A stretch of 64,000 bases of DNA from Thioclava arctica (GTDB lineage Bacteria; Pseudomonadota; Alphaproteobacteria; Rhodobacterales; Rhodobacteraceae). A program made the position numbers and the translations under genes. The stretch is from contig NZ_JBFRYC010000004.1 in NCBI RefSeq assembly GCF_040892615.1, positions 1-64,000 on the forward strand, in the 5' to 3' direction. Of this stretch, positions 7,347 through 16,609 are shown in pieces; the first letter of the stretch is position 1; every line of letters starts with the position of its first letter. The notes under the pieces were generated by a model. That model did no database searches, was not told the origin of the DNA, and saw only the letters and a program-made list of their open reading frames with translations.

Positions 7347-8600
7347 ATGTGCAAGCACCTACAGTTAAAGGGAAACACCTACTATTATCGGCGTAGAGTG
7401 CCGAGCGATGTCCGTAAGCTGCACAAAGCTCCGAACACCCGCAAAACTCCCGAGCAATTGTTCTTCAGCTTGAAAACTTCAGACAAGGCCGAAGCTTGTC
7501 GGCGGGCAGATTCACATACTCGTCGGCTTGATGCTCTTTGGAAGGCATACAGGGAGCGCCATGAGACCGAAGGCAATGCTCAGCTTGCACTGGCAACCCT
7601 AGAAGCAGCTAGTCTCAAACCTGGTCATGCAAAGCTCCAGCCAGATGATCCCACCATCGACAACTTTCTTAGCTACTACCTCCCTTCCCATGAGCCCTAC
7701 GAGCCCCGTCCAGCGCTGACGCCCCAAGAACAGCTAACCGTAGACATCCTGTATGGTGAGAAGATCCCGCGTACGCTTTCCGACGCCAAGGAACTGCACT
7801 TTGAGTTAGGGAAAGGGCCGAAGAATCGCGTGGGTGAGCAGCAATTTGATCGTGCTTGGAATTTGCTCTTGGAGATCACGGGCGACATCACACTCGACAA
7901 TCTCAACCGAGAGCATGCCAGGGAATTCGTTCGTCGTCTGGTCGACAATGGCGTTGGGCCTGAGACGGTGAAGCGGTACCTGTCTCAAGTTCGGCCAGTC
8001 ATCAGGACGGGCATTCAAGAATTTGAACTCTCGATGACAAACCCCTTCGATGGGTTAACAATTCCCAACAGGGATGAGGGGCCAAGAAAGCCTCGAGACA
8101 CCTACAGCATGGCTGAATTGGACGTGATCCAAGAAAAGTGTCGGCAAACGGATGACCAAAGGCGCTGGGCTATCGCGATGCTTTCGGACACAGGCGCAAG
8201 GCTTGCTGAGGTTATAGGTCTGAAGAAGGGCGATGTCTTCCTAGATGCGGCAGTGCCATATATCTACATCCGCCCCAATGAACTCCGTGGCCTGAAAACC
8301 AAAGGCTCTGAGCGGAAAGTTCCTCTTGTCGGAGAAGCCCTCTGGGCAGCAAAGCGAGCTATGGAAATCAAGGGGAATTTCCTTTTTTCCCTGCTTCCAG
8401 CCCAAGGACACCAGTAAACCCTTCAATTCTGGCACAGCTTCCTCAGCACTCAACAAATGGCTGAAGGACAACAACCTTGCGAAACCAGGGCAAGGGCTTC
8501 ACAGCTTCCGTCATACGCTGAGAGATCGCCTACGAGCCGTAGTGACACCATCTGATTTGATTAATCAGATTGGAGGGTGGACGAACGAGGGTGACCGTCC
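7347..8600 (+). pseudogene. Tyrosine recombinase (phage-type integrase), frameshifted and 3'-truncated
   Basis: The frame from ATG 7347 encodes the DUF6538-type N-terminus (YYYRRRVPSDVRK), a SAM-like core-binding domain and the first catalytic Arg in DTGARLAEVIGL. It stops at 8417. The family sequence resumes in another frame with ALNKWLKDNNLAK and the His-x-x-Arg box LHSFRHTLRDRL, then IGGW. It ends abruptly where an IS3 end begins, so the nucleophilic Tyr is absent. One frameshift near 8385-8400 and loss of the last part make it inactive. Its G+C is lower than the flanks, as expected for island DNA. Confidence 0.85.
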
Positions 8601-8740
8601 GTGCCCTTGTGGCACTTCAACTTGCCGTAGCTTTAGCACAATGTCCTCGGGCTTTTCTCGCTTTCCAGTCATCTCGTCGTCCTCTTGAAAACGGGATAAT
8701 TCTATCCCAAAAGGTGGACCACTTCGGTGGGGGCGTTCCA
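8596..8740 (-). mobile_element. IS3-family end: first 25 codons of orfA plus terminal repeat
   Basis: On the minus strand ATG 8672 begins MTGKREKPEDIVLKLRQVEV, nearly the same as the orfA start of the IS3 element at 16.6-17.8 kb (MAGKRDKPEEIVLKLRQVEV). Upstream of it lies the same terminal sequence, GGTGGACCACTTCGGTGGGGGC. The fragment abuts the broken integrase and has lost the rest of the element. Confidence 0.8.
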
Positions 8741-8821
8741 ATCCCGCCGCTACCGTGGCCGACTATTGCTCCACCGTTCTCACCGCAATGGTCATAGCAA
8801 GCCGATTAATGAGCCCTGAGC

Positions 8822-10291
8822 CTATTCGCTGGGTGGCGGGCAGTCTTTGAGTTGCTGCACAACCGTTGCGGTGTAATCCGCAATCGGGATGCCCGCGGAC
8901 ACCCTGTGAAAGACGATCGCTGAGTTGGTAACATCGAATTGCGCGCTGGACGCAGTCGGTCCCATTCCGTGCTCGATCAACAAGGCGGGCTGCTCGCAGA
9001 GCGCCTTGGGGAAGTCGCCGCGAAAATTGTAGCGCATTGTCTGTGTGATCGACCAGACCGGGAGCGTGGAGATATGGAAGGCCAGTTCTCCTGTCGTTCC
9101 ATAATCCGTAACCGCGATCCAGCGTGCGTTGTTGGCGTGTGCAAACGCCTCAAGCCGATTGGAAAGCTGTGCCCAGCCCTTGGTTTGATTGAACGGGTTG
9201 TCGCCCGGAAAGACCGGCGGCCCCGGCCAGAGGGCCAGCCCCAAGGCAATTACCGAGAAAAGCGCCGAAACCCCGGCTGCAAAATAGATAGCCACCTTGC
9301 GATACTGGGGCGCGCCGAGCGCACAAATCACGCTCAACGCGGGAAAGACCGGGGCGAGCCAGTTAGCCTGAACCCGCGCATGCGATGAATGGAAGGCGAA
9401 GTAGATCAGCAGCGGCAGGTTGAGCCACAGCAGGATCGCGCTGCGCGTGCTTGTGCGCATTACGCCGCGCCCAAGAAACCACAGCAGCGGCGGCAGAACT
9501 GTGACGAGGATGATCACCAGATAGGTTGCGTAGGCCGAATGCGGCAGCGCCCCCACATCAAGGCGGGAAAACTGGCGCTGAAACCCATACCAGTCATGCT
9601 GCATGTTCCAGAGCAAGAACGGCAGCACCGTGATGCTAGTGGCCCCGATCGCGACCCACGCGCCGGACCGGACAAAGATGCGTCGCCCTGGTCGCGTGAA
9701 AATTAGCCACATTCCGATTCCCAAGATCAGGAAAAGGTTTGTGAACTTCGACAACACACCCAGCCCCAAGGTCACGCCGAATATCGCGAACCAGCCAGTT
9801 GATTTGCGCACAGGGTCTTTGATCGCCTCGAACAGGGCCATTGTTGAGAAGGCCCAAAAGACCACCGAGGGCGAATCCGGCGTGGAGGAAAAGCCCAGCA
9901 CGATCGGGGTCGTCATCGTTGCGTAGAAAAGGGCTGCAACCTGTGCGGTGCGCCGATCGTGCGACACCAGCCACGCGATCCGGTAGACCATTGCGGGCAC
10001 CAGCGCGAGCGTAAGAACCGATACAACCCGCACACCCAAAAAAGTGGTCCCGAAAATCGCACGCCCCGCCCAGATCCATAGGGCGATCATCGGCGGGTGG
10101 TCGTAATAATCAATCGCTGGTCTGGTGGCCCAAAGCGCGTAGTAGCTTTCATCCTGAAACACTGGCACCCAAAGCGCGAGGGCCGCGTGAAACGCCAGTG
10201 CGACGACCGAGATAAGCAGGAGCGTGGGAAGGCCGTTCCGCACCCAGAGATTGGATGGCCGTGTGGCGCCCGTAAAGTCAGCCGGGGCCAT
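8822..10291 (-). CDS. GT39-type (ArnT/PMT-like) membrane glycosyltransferase
   Basis: About 490 aa with many hydrophobic helices. The first periplasmic loop carries the acidic motif FQDESYYALWA followed by YYDHPPMIAL, typical of GT39/GT83 enzymes that move a sugar from a polyprenyl phosphate carrier to lipid or protein. ATG 10291, 2 nt after the stop of the upstream glycosyltransferase, is preferred. A GTG at 10309 overlapping that gene is possible. The neighbouring GT2/GtrA protein probably makes the polyprenyl-phosphate sugar donor, so the two form a transfer pathway for envelope glycan decoration. The acceptor is unknown. Confidence 0.85.
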   Translation of the reverse strand: MAPADFTGATRPSNLWVRNGLPTLLLISVVALAFHAALALWVPVFQDESYYALWATRPAIDYYDHPPMIALWIWAGRAIFGTTFLGVRVVSVLTLALVPAMVYRIAWLVSHDRRTAQVAALFYATMTTPIVLGFSSTPDSPSVVFWAFSTMALFEAIKDPVRKSTGWFAIFGVTLGLGVLSKFTNLFLILGIGMWLIFTRPGRRIFVRSGAWVAIGATSITVLPFLLWNMQHDWYGFQRQFSRLDVGALPHSAYATYLVIILVTVLPPLLWFLGRGVMRTSTRSAILLWLNLPLLIYFAFHSSHARVQANWLAPVFPALSVICALGAPQYRKVAIYFAAGVSALFSVIALGLALWPGPPVFPGDNPFNQTKGWAQLSNRLEAFAHANNARWIAVTDYGTTGELAFHISTLPVWSITQTMRYNFRGDFPKALCEQPALLIEHGMGPTASSAQFDVTNSAIVFHRVSAGIPIADYTATVVQQLKDCPPPSE

Positions 10292-10293
10292 GT

Positions 10294-11397
10294 TTAGGTC
10301 GCCCGCCACGTGAAGATCAGGCTAGCCCAGAAATTCCACAAAGCGCCGATAATTGCGCCGATGCTGCTGGCGACAAACCACAATGGCAGAAAGTGAAACA
10401 GCACGGTCGCCGCGGCAATATTGGCAACAGCCCCGACCGTGCAGACCAGATAGAACGACACCAGACCGCGCAGAAATGCGGACCCTTTCAGCCTGCGTTC
10501 GCGATAGGTGATCATATTGTTGAGCATGAAATTAGAGGTCATCGCGACCAGAACACCAATCCCCTGAGCCCAGACGAACTCTTCGCCCAGCACCAGCATG
10601 GCCAGCCGCATCACCGCAAGTTGCACAAACAGGCCTGTCGCCCCGACAAACAGGAACAACACGAACCGCACGGGCAGCACGCCACCGGTCATGCGCGAGA
10701 TAAGCAGCGCCAGAAACTCCAGCGACACATTGATCGACATCTTCGACTCTCCTGCGGTTCGCGCACGGAACTGATAGGGAATTTCCACGACCTTCCAGCG
10801 CCCTTGCGCCGCCGACAGCATGTCAGCGAGGATCTTGAACCCATGTGTTTGCAGCCCGCAGACGACCTCGTTGAAGGCACGGCGGCGCAGCATGAAAAAG
10901 CCGCTCATCGGGTCGCTCACTGCCAGCCCCAAGAGCCGCTTGACCAAGGCGGTGGCGCGGTCTGATCCCCATTTGCGCACGCGCGACAACCCGTCGCCCG
11001 AGGTGCCGCCCGTCACGTTGCGAGAGCCGATGACCAGATCTGTGTCCTGCGAGTCCTGCATGATCTGATACATGTCGGCCAAGCGACGTTCATCATGCTG
11101 CAGATCCCCGTCCATGACGGCGACGACCGGGGCCTCTGACCCAAGAATGCCCTCGATACAGGCCCCGGCAAGGCCCCGGCGTCCGACCCTGTGGATCAGT
11201 TTGACGCGGGGGTCTGTCTGTGACAGCTGGCGCACTTCGTCCGCCGTTCCGTCTTGGCTTTCGTCATCGACAAAGACGACGCTCCAGACGATCTTGCCAA
11301 GCGCACGGTCCAAAAGCCGAACCAGCTCTCGGACATTTTCGCGCTCATTATAAGTCGGCACGACGACCGTAAGATCAGGCGCAGCAATCTGAGTCAT
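10294..11397 (-). CDS. Dolichol-phosphate-mannose-synthase-like GT2 fused to a GtrA membrane domain
   Basis: A 367-aa protein. Residues 1-230 form a GT-A domain (LTVVVPTYNERENVREL, FVDDESQDGTAD, and DGDLQHDERRL with the DxD-type metal site). It is followed by four transmembrane helices of a GtrA/DPMS-2-like domain (RFVLFLFVGATGLFVQLAVMR ... NFWASLIFTW). Such proteins load a sugar onto undecaprenyl phosphate at the inner membrane. ATG 11397 gives the standard N-terminus; a GTG at 11409 is the alternative. It is transcribed before the GT39 gene, with which it forms a two-gene operon. Confidence 0.88.
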   Translation of the reverse strand: MTQIAAPDLTVVVPTYNERENVRELVRLLDRALGKIVWSVVFVDDESQDGTADEVRQLSQTDPRVKLIHRVGRRGLAGACIEGILGSEAPVVAVMDGDLQHDERRLADMYQIMQDSQDTDLVIGSRNVTGGTSGDGLSRVRKWGSDRATALVKRLLGLAVSDPMSGFFMLRRRAFNEVVCGLQTHGFKILADMLSAAQGRWKVVEIPYQFRARTAGESKMSINVSLEFLALLISRMTGGVLPVRFVLFLFVGATGLFVQLAVMRLAMLVLGEEFVWAQGIGVLVAMTSNFMLNNMITYRERRLKGSAFLRGLVSFYLVCTVGAVANIAAATVLFHFLPLWFVASSIGAIIGALWNFWASLIFTWRAT

Positions 11398-11927
11398 GTT
11401 CCTACCCACGTGAAAAGCAAAGGACCTGCGATTTGAAAGATGCGACGGCTTCGGGGCGCTCGAACCAGACGGTTCTGGGGCGACCTGAGGCGGGCGAGAG
11501 TGTTCGCCTCACGCCTTTGTCGCGCCAAGCCTGTCGCCGCGCTCGGTTGATTGGGCCTCATCTTGCGAAAACGTCCTTGAAACTGGCGCGGCACCCCTGC
11601 CTTGCGTGCAAGCGTGAATCTGGGTTGCCCGCGCATATGCCGCCCGCCCTCAGGCGGCGCAGATATCGCGATGCGGCGTCACTTTCGTCTTTCGCGACGC
11701 GCCTTGCATCTGGAAAGCGCACTCAAATGATCAAAAGACAGTCATCGGCGTGTTATCCTTCGGTCATCGCGTGTTCTTTGAAGCGCCAGTCCCCGCGCCC
11801 CCGGTGACGTATGATTTGGGGGCGTGTGCGCAATGCGCAGCCACAAAGGGTGCCCATCGGTTCAGGCGAGGTTGTCAACGGCGGAGCAGCCTTCTCACGC
11901 ATGTAAACATGCGCTGTCAGGTAACAG
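11398..11927. other. Non-coding stretch upstream of the glycosyltransferase operon
   Basis: About 530 bp in which no reading frame looks like a protein family. It should hold the promoter of the minus-strand glycosyltransferase pair, but no convincing element was recognised. The right half merges into IS debris. Confidence 0.4.
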
Positions 11928-12047
11928 ATCGAGATCATGTTCGGGCGATTGAAGGACCGGCGAAGGGTTCCCACATGCTACGACAGGTGCCCGAAGGTCT
12001 ATCTCGCAGCTGTAGCCCTCGCCGCCACCGTGATGTTCTGGCTATGA
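11928..12047 (+). mobile_element. IS5-type transposase, C-terminal relic
   Basis: The plus strand encodes IEIMFGRLKDRRRVPTCYDR and then CPKVYLAAVALAATVMFWL followed by TGA at 12045. This is the characteristic C-terminus of ISRj2/IS1193-like IS5 transposases. The upstream part is lost or out of frame. Confidence 0.8.
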
Positions 12048-12129
12048 AAATTAACGAGTCTGGAGCCTAGCAACAAGAATGCGTCATGCGCCACGTCCGC
12101 TGACGAACTGAAGCTCCTCTCCGCGGCAC

Positions 12130-12347
12130 AGGGCGAAGTTTCTGCGCGGCCACGAAGAAGCGGGGATCGGCGGCGCGTTGATCAGGCCCGCTTCGCCGCG
12201 TTCAGCGTAGGCTTGCCGCCACCGATAGAAACTGGATCGGCCAATCCCAAAATAACGGCAGGCTTTCGCAACGTGACCAATCTCTTCTGCGTATCTCAGT
12301 ATCCGCAGCTTGCGCTGAATCTAGCGTTGATCCTTGGTCATCAACAT
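12130..12347 (-). mobile_element. IS481-like transposase, N-terminal helix-turn-helix relic
   Basis: From ATG 12347 the minus strand reads MLMTKDQR, a stop, then IQRKLRILRYAEEIGHVAKA and CRYFGIGRSSFYRWRQAYAE. This is the N-terminal helix-turn-helix of IS481-type transposases. A stop codon in the ninth position and loss of everything downstream mark it as dead. Confidence 0.75.
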
Positions 12348-12439
12348 CTCCTTCTTCCATATCCTGAGAGGCTAAAGGAAATGTCCCGCGAGTAACGGCT
12401 TATCTACAATCCTTTGGCCGGCAGGCGATGTGTGCATCA

Positions 12440-12568
12440 CCGAGAGGCGGGTTCTTTCTCATCGACATTGCCGAAGTGCAGGCCGCTGAAGGTAAGATCT
12501 ATCTCTTTGTCGGCATTGACCGGACCAGCAAGTTCGCCGTTACCCAATTCGTGGATAAGGTTCGCTGA
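12440..12568 (+). mobile_element. IS481-like transposase, catalytic-core relic
   Basis: FFLIDIAEVQAAEGKIYLF followed by VGIDRTSKFAVTQFVDKVR and a stop at 12566 matches the start of the integrase core (first catalytic Asp) of a group of IS481 transposases. It lies in the opposite orientation to the relic at 12130-12347, so the two are separate events. Confidence 0.7.
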
Positions 12569-12632
12569 AAGTCGCGTCCACTCACGATCGCAAAAACCGT
12601 CAGGCGCTGAAGCGTTTTTCGGCTCTTATTCG

Positions 12633-12681
12633 TTGATCTGCATTAAAGCTCTGCCGTCCCTGCTCGGATATTATACTTCTA
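12633..12681 (+). promoter_or_regulatory. FNR-type box and promoter of the P-type ATPase
   Basis: TTGAT-CTGC-ATTAA (12633-12646) matches the FNR/FnrL consensus TTGAT-N4-ATCAA at 9 of 10 positions. A TATTAT -10 element follows at 12669-12674. The implied start near 12681 is 41.5 bp from the box centre, the classical class II activator position. The gene start lies about 40 nt downstream. Confidence 0.6.
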
Positions 12682-12722
12682 GGCGGAGCCGCTTTCGGCA
12701 CCCTGCTCAATGGAGATACAGT

Positions 12723-15395
12723 GTGTCCAAGGACTCAACCGATGCCGCTTTTTGCATGACTTTTCAGAAACTGGCGGAGAAGCTGGAGACTGATCTGAAG
12801 ACTGGGCTAGGTGCGGATGAGGTGAAAAAGCGGCTGGAGGCGCATGGGCCGAACCGCCTGCGCCGACAGAAAAAGAAAAGTGCGCTGGCAATTCTTCTAC
12901 ATCAGTTCAAAAGCATTATCGTATTGCTTTTAACCGCTGCGGCCGTGATGTCCTTCGTTATGGGTGACATCGCCGAAGGCGTCGCCATCGCCTTCGTGTT
13001 GATCCTCAATGCGGCCATCGGATTCATTTCCGAGTTTAAAGCAACCCGCTCCATAGAAGCGTTGATGCATATTGCCGAGGTCCGCACACAGGTGCGCCGT
13101 GGCGGTGAGGTCCGCATGATTGATGCGCACGAACTGGTTCCTGGCGATGTTGTGATCCTTGAGGCTGGTGATGTCGTTACGGCTGATCTTCGGCTGAGTG
13201 AAGCGTCGAACCTGCATGCAGACGAATCCGTGCTGACGGGCGAATCCGCGCCGGTGACGAAAAGCACTGAGCCAGTGGATAAGGAGTCCGCTCTCGGTGA
13301 CCGTCTAAGCATGGCGTTCAAGGGCACAGCGATTACTCAAGGTGCAGGTGAAGGGATCGTGACCGCGACGGGCATGGAGACGGAGCTTGGCCGCATCAGT
13401 GACCTAGCGCAAAACGCAGAAGGTGAGGTCGCGCCCTTGGAGCGTCGCCTTGACAAGCTGGGCCATCGCCTTGTCTGGCTGACGTTAGCGCTTGCGGCGT
13501 TGACCATTGTTGCAGGTATTCTGCGAGGGCACGACGTGGCAATCATGGTGCAAACCGGGGTTGCTCTTGCGATAGCCTCCGTGCCCGAAGGTCTCCCGGT
13601 CGTCGCCACCCTCAGCCTTGCGCGCGGCATGTTGCGGATGAGCCAGCGCAATGCGTTGATCACCCGGTTGTCCTCGGTCGAGACGCTGGGGGCCACAACG
13701 GTGATCCTGACTGATAAGACCGGCACGCTGACCGAGAATCGCATGACGGTCGTCCGGTATTTACTTGCCACTGGGGATGTGGATGTCGAAGCCTGTGCGG
13801 CAGCCGAAGGGCCGGAGCCCTATAGCCCGATGGCGTGGGCGCTCCGGATTGGAGCGCTTTGCAACAATGCAGAGCTTGGGGACGGCTCGAAAGACAGCCG
13901 GAGCGGCGACCCGATGGAAATCGCGCTGCTGTCGGTTGCAGGTGATTTTGGAGCATCGCGGAAGAGCCTTCTCGAGCATAACCCGGAGGTTAAACAACAT
14001 GCCTTCGATCCTAACAGGAAGATGATGGCTACCGTGCATAGGGCTAACGACGGCCATCTCTTCGCCATAAAGGGTGCACCCGAGGCGGTGTTCGACGTTT
14101 GTACAAAAGTGATCGGGCAAGACGGCGCCCAGGATATGACCGATGACGCGCGCCAAAAGTGGATAGATCGCAATTCTCAGGCAGCGCAGGACGGGTTGCG
14201 CCTGTTGGCCCTCGCGATGAAAGAGAAGGCATCAAAGGATGCTGATCCTTATGAAAGCCTCACACTTGTTGGGCTGGTCTGTTTGCTCGATCCTGTCCGT
14301 GCAGACGTGCCACACGCTATAGAGGCGAGCCGCAATGCAGGGGTGCGTGTGGTCATGCTGACGGGCGATCACGCAGACACCGCCGAGGCCATTGCGCGGG
14401 AGGCAAGCCTTGGGGACGGCGAACTGTCGGTCGTTGAAAGCAGCGAAATTGATGGATTTGATCCGAAAACCATTAGTGAAGATGACCGTAAACGTATCCT
14501 GAATGTGGACGTTTTTGCGCGAGTCTCGCCCGAGACGAAACTCATGCTTGTGTCCTTATTTCAGGACGCGGGGCATATCGTTGCTATGACAGGCGACGGT
14601 GTAAATGATGCGCCGGCGTTGAAGAAGGCCGACATAGGTATTGCCATGGGCCAACGCGGCACGCAGGTGGCCCAGGAGGCCGCTGATATGATTTTACAAG
14701 ATGACGCCTTCGCGACCATTATTGCAGCCATGCGACAGGGGCGGACTATCTTTGACAACATTCGCAAGTTCGTAATCTACCTCATGTCCTGCAATGTCAG
14801 CGAAGTCCTGATCGTGGGTTTGGCCGTAGGCGCGGGCTTGCCAATGCCGCTTCTGCCGCTGCAAATCTTGTTTCTGAACCTTGTTACCGATGTCTTCCCA
14901 GCCTTTGCGTTGGGGCTGGGAAAGGGCGATGAGAACGTGATGACCAAACCGCCTCGCGACCCAGCGGAAGCCATCATCAACCGTCGGTGCTGGATTCTGA
15001 TTGGCATTCTTGGCGCGCTTGTCACGATATCCACTTTGGGCGCTTTCGCCTGTGCGCTTTTCTGGCTGGGCCTTGAATCTGGTCCGGCAGCTACAGTGGC
15101 CTTTCTGACCCTTGCGCTGGCGCAGCTTTGGAACGTGTTTAACGTAAGAGATCACGATGCTGGGCTGTTGCGCAACGAGGTCACGCGCAATGGATATATC
15201 TGGGGGGCCATAGCGCTTTGTTTGGGATTGTTAGGCTTTGCACTATGGATTCCTTCGTTGGCCGACCTCTTGGGACTGCCTAACCCAGGGCGTGATGGTC
15301 TCGTTCTCGCGACCGCTGCAAGCCTAGTTCCACTCTTGCTTGGTCAGGCATGGATCTGGTTCGCTAAACCATCAGATAGAGGCGACAGGGGCTAG
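12723..15395 (+). CDS. Cation-transporting P-type ATPase (P2A, Ca2+-type)
   Basis: An 890-aa P-type pump. Domains run in order: N-terminal cation-ATPase domain (residues 10-75), actuator domain with LTGESAPV, M4 with IASVPEGLPVVATLSLARGM (the PEGLP motif of Ca2+/SERCA-like pumps), phosphorylation site DKTGTLT at Asp331, and hinge MTGDGVNDAPALKKADIGIA. C-terminal cation-ATPase helices finish the protein. GTG 12723, with GGAG 7 nt upstream, is chosen over the frame start at 12414, whose first 100 codons run through IS debris. The pump would export divalent cations, probably Ca2+; the ion is inferred. An FNR-type promoter and the adjacent USP gene suggest use under oxygen limitation. Confidence 0.88.
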   Translation: MSKDSTDAAFCMTFQKLAEKLETDLKTGLGADEVKKRLEAHGPNRLRRQKKKSALAILLHQFKSIIVLLLTAAAVMSFVMGDIAEGVAIAFVLILNAAIGFISEFKATRSIEALMHIAEVRTQVRRGGEVRMIDAHELVPGDVVILEAGDVVTADLRLSEASNLHADESVLTGESAPVTKSTEPVDKESALGDRLSMAFKGTAITQGAGEGIVTATGMETELGRISDLAQNAEGEVAPLERRLDKLGHRLVWLTLALAALTIVAGILRGHDVAIMVQTGVALAIASVPEGLPVVATLSLARGMLRMSQRNALITRLSSVETLGATTVILTDKTGTLTENRMTVVRYLLATGDVDVEACAAAEGPEPYSPMAWALRIGALCNNAELGDGSKDSRSGDPMEIALLSVAGDFGASRKSLLEHNPEVKQHAFDPNRKMMATVHRANDGHLFAIKGAPEAVFDVCTKVIGQDGAQDMTDDARQKWIDRNSQAAQDGLRLLALAMKEKASKDADPYESLTLVGLVCLLDPVRADVPHAIEASRNAGVRVVMLTGDHADTAEAIAREASLGDGELSVVESSEIDGFDPKTISEDDRKRILNVDVFARVSPETKLMLVSLFQDAGHIVAMTGDGVNDAPALKKADIGIAMGQRGTQVAQEAADMILQDDAFATIIAAMRQGRTIFDNIRKFVIYLMSCNVSEVLIVGLAVGAGLPMPLLPLQILFLNLVTDVFPAFALGLGKGDENVMTKPPRDPAEAIINRRCWILIGILGALVTISTLGAFACALFWLGLESGPAATVAFLTLALAQLWNVFNVRDHDAGLLRNEVTRNGYIWGAIALCLGLLGFALWIPSLADLLGLPNPGRDGLVLATAASLVPLLLGQAWIWFAKPSDRGDRG

Positions 15396-15581
15396 TCACC
15401 AGCGCATGACTAGTCGCAACACGAAACTTGGTGGACGGGGGCGTAGGTCGCTGTGGGGCGTTGTCAGCTGTCCACACATGACACCACCCTGACGTGGCTT
15501 GGTCAGAAGGCTTTGCGGGAACGCTTGGCTTTAAGGACATCAACTGTTGAACCTGACGTTCACGGTGTTTCAGAGTTAGCG
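15396..15581. other. Intergenic region between ATPase and USP genes
   Basis: No gene is seen here. It contains GC-rich sequence with a possible weak hairpin after the ATPase stop, but no T-tract terminator that can be defended. The FNR box for the next gene begins at its right edge. Confidence 0.3.
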
Positions 15582-15629
15582 TTGATCTAGATCAGTGAGC
15601 CATACAGATCACTTGATAGAGTTCTGGCA
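15582..15629 (+). promoter_or_regulatory. FNR-type box and promoter of the USP gene
   Basis: TTGAT-CTAG-ATCAG (15582-15595) is a 9/10 match to the FNR consensus. A TAGAGT -10-like element lies at 15617-15622, placing the likely start about 41 bp from the box centre. The USP start codon (15668) is 72 nt downstream of the box. Confidence 0.6.
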
Positions 15630-15667
15630 CCGTTTCTGACAAATTGACCAAGAAAGGTCGCGATATA

Positions 15668-16507
15668 ATGAGTCTAGGGACAATCCTCATTTGCCTGACA
15701 ACCCGGGAACATGCTGAGACTCTGATGAAGCTGGCAGTGCCGCTTGCGCGCAAGCACAATGCACATCTCGTCGGACTTCACACATTGGAGGCGTTAACGA
15801 TATATCCGGGCATCGCGATGCATATCCCGGCCCCCGCCTTTTCCTCTTTCAACAAAAGTCAGGCTGAAGAAGCTGAGGCGATCAGGGATATCTTTGATAC
15901 CTACACGAAAAACGAAGACTTCCCCAGTGAATGGCGACTTTTGAAGGCACAATCGACTTTGGCTACAGATAGAATGGTGGAAAGCGCGCGGACCGTTGAC
16001 TTGGTAATCATGTCCCAAAAGGACAGTGAAGCCGAACGCTACGACCAGCACAATGCGCGTATCACTGTCATTCGAGACAGCGGTCGCCCTGTCATCATAG
16101 TGCCACTGGGGTATGAGGGGCCGACAGTCGGTGAAAACATCCTGTTGGGTTGGAGCAATACGCGCGAAGCGGCGAGGGCGTCACACGATCTTTTGACGGT
16201 TGTTGATGACGGTGCAGCGCTCTGCATCCTGCAAGTGGGCGCGGCGCAACCGGTCACGCTTGAAACATCCGATACAATTGAACTTGCCAATATGTATGCA
16301 CGGCACGGACTGAAGGTCTCGCTGGAGCAAAGAGATGGAACAACCAAAGGCGTTGCAGACGTTATAAACCAAACCGCCTTTCAAAAAGGAGCCGATCTTA
16401 TCGTCGTTGGCGCCTTTGGTCACTCCAAGGCATATGATTTCGTCGTCGGTGCGACCACATATGATTTATTTGATGGCGCAAAGTGCCCGGTCATGTTTAG
16501 CGCCTAG
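15668..16507 (+). CDS. Universal stress protein, two UspA domains
   Basis: A 279-aa tandem USP. The first domain begins SLGTILICLTTREHAETLMK, the second begins near residue 155 (NILLGWSNTREAARAS). The second ends GADLIVVGAFGHSKAYDFVV, close to the ATP-binding G-2X-G-9X-G(S/T) region but with an unusual sequence. ATG 15668 with AGAAAGG about 10 nt upstream is preferred to the TTG at 15644. USPs of this kind accumulate during growth arrest and anaerobiosis; the FNR box upstream supports that here. Confidence 0.87.
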   Translation: MSLGTILICLTTREHAETLMKLAVPLARKHNAHLVGLHTLEALTIYPGIAMHIPAPAFSSFNKSQAEEAEAIRDIFDTYTKNEDFPSEWRLLKAQSTLATDRMVESARTVDLVIMSQKDSEAERYDQHNARITVIRDSGRPVIIVPLGYEGPTVGENILLGWSNTREAARASHDLLTVVDDGAALCILQVGAAQPVTLETSDTIELANMYARHGLKVSLEQRDGTTKGVADVINQTAFQKGADLIVVGAFGHSKAYDFVVGATTYDLFDGAKCPVMFSA

Positions 16508-16609
16508 GCTCAGGACTTCGGTAACGAGGACGTCTCAGTCAAGCGCTTTTCGACATAGGCATCAGACCGCGTGGTTGGTCTGCCCCCATCGGGTGGTCCG
16601 GTTTGAGTG

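Noticed and set aside
11433..11807. 124-codon plus-strand ORF upstream of the glycosyltransferases
   Set aside because: Composition is not protein-like and there is no family resemblance or ribosome-binding site.
12317..12342. TTGATCCTTGGTCATCAA as an FNR site
   Set aside because: The half-sites are 8 bp apart instead of 4 and lie within an IS coding relic.
12414..12722. N-terminal 103-residue extension of the P-type ATPase frame
   Set aside because: It runs through IS481 debris and an FNR-type promoter; GTG 12723 with GGAG gives the normal family N-terminus.
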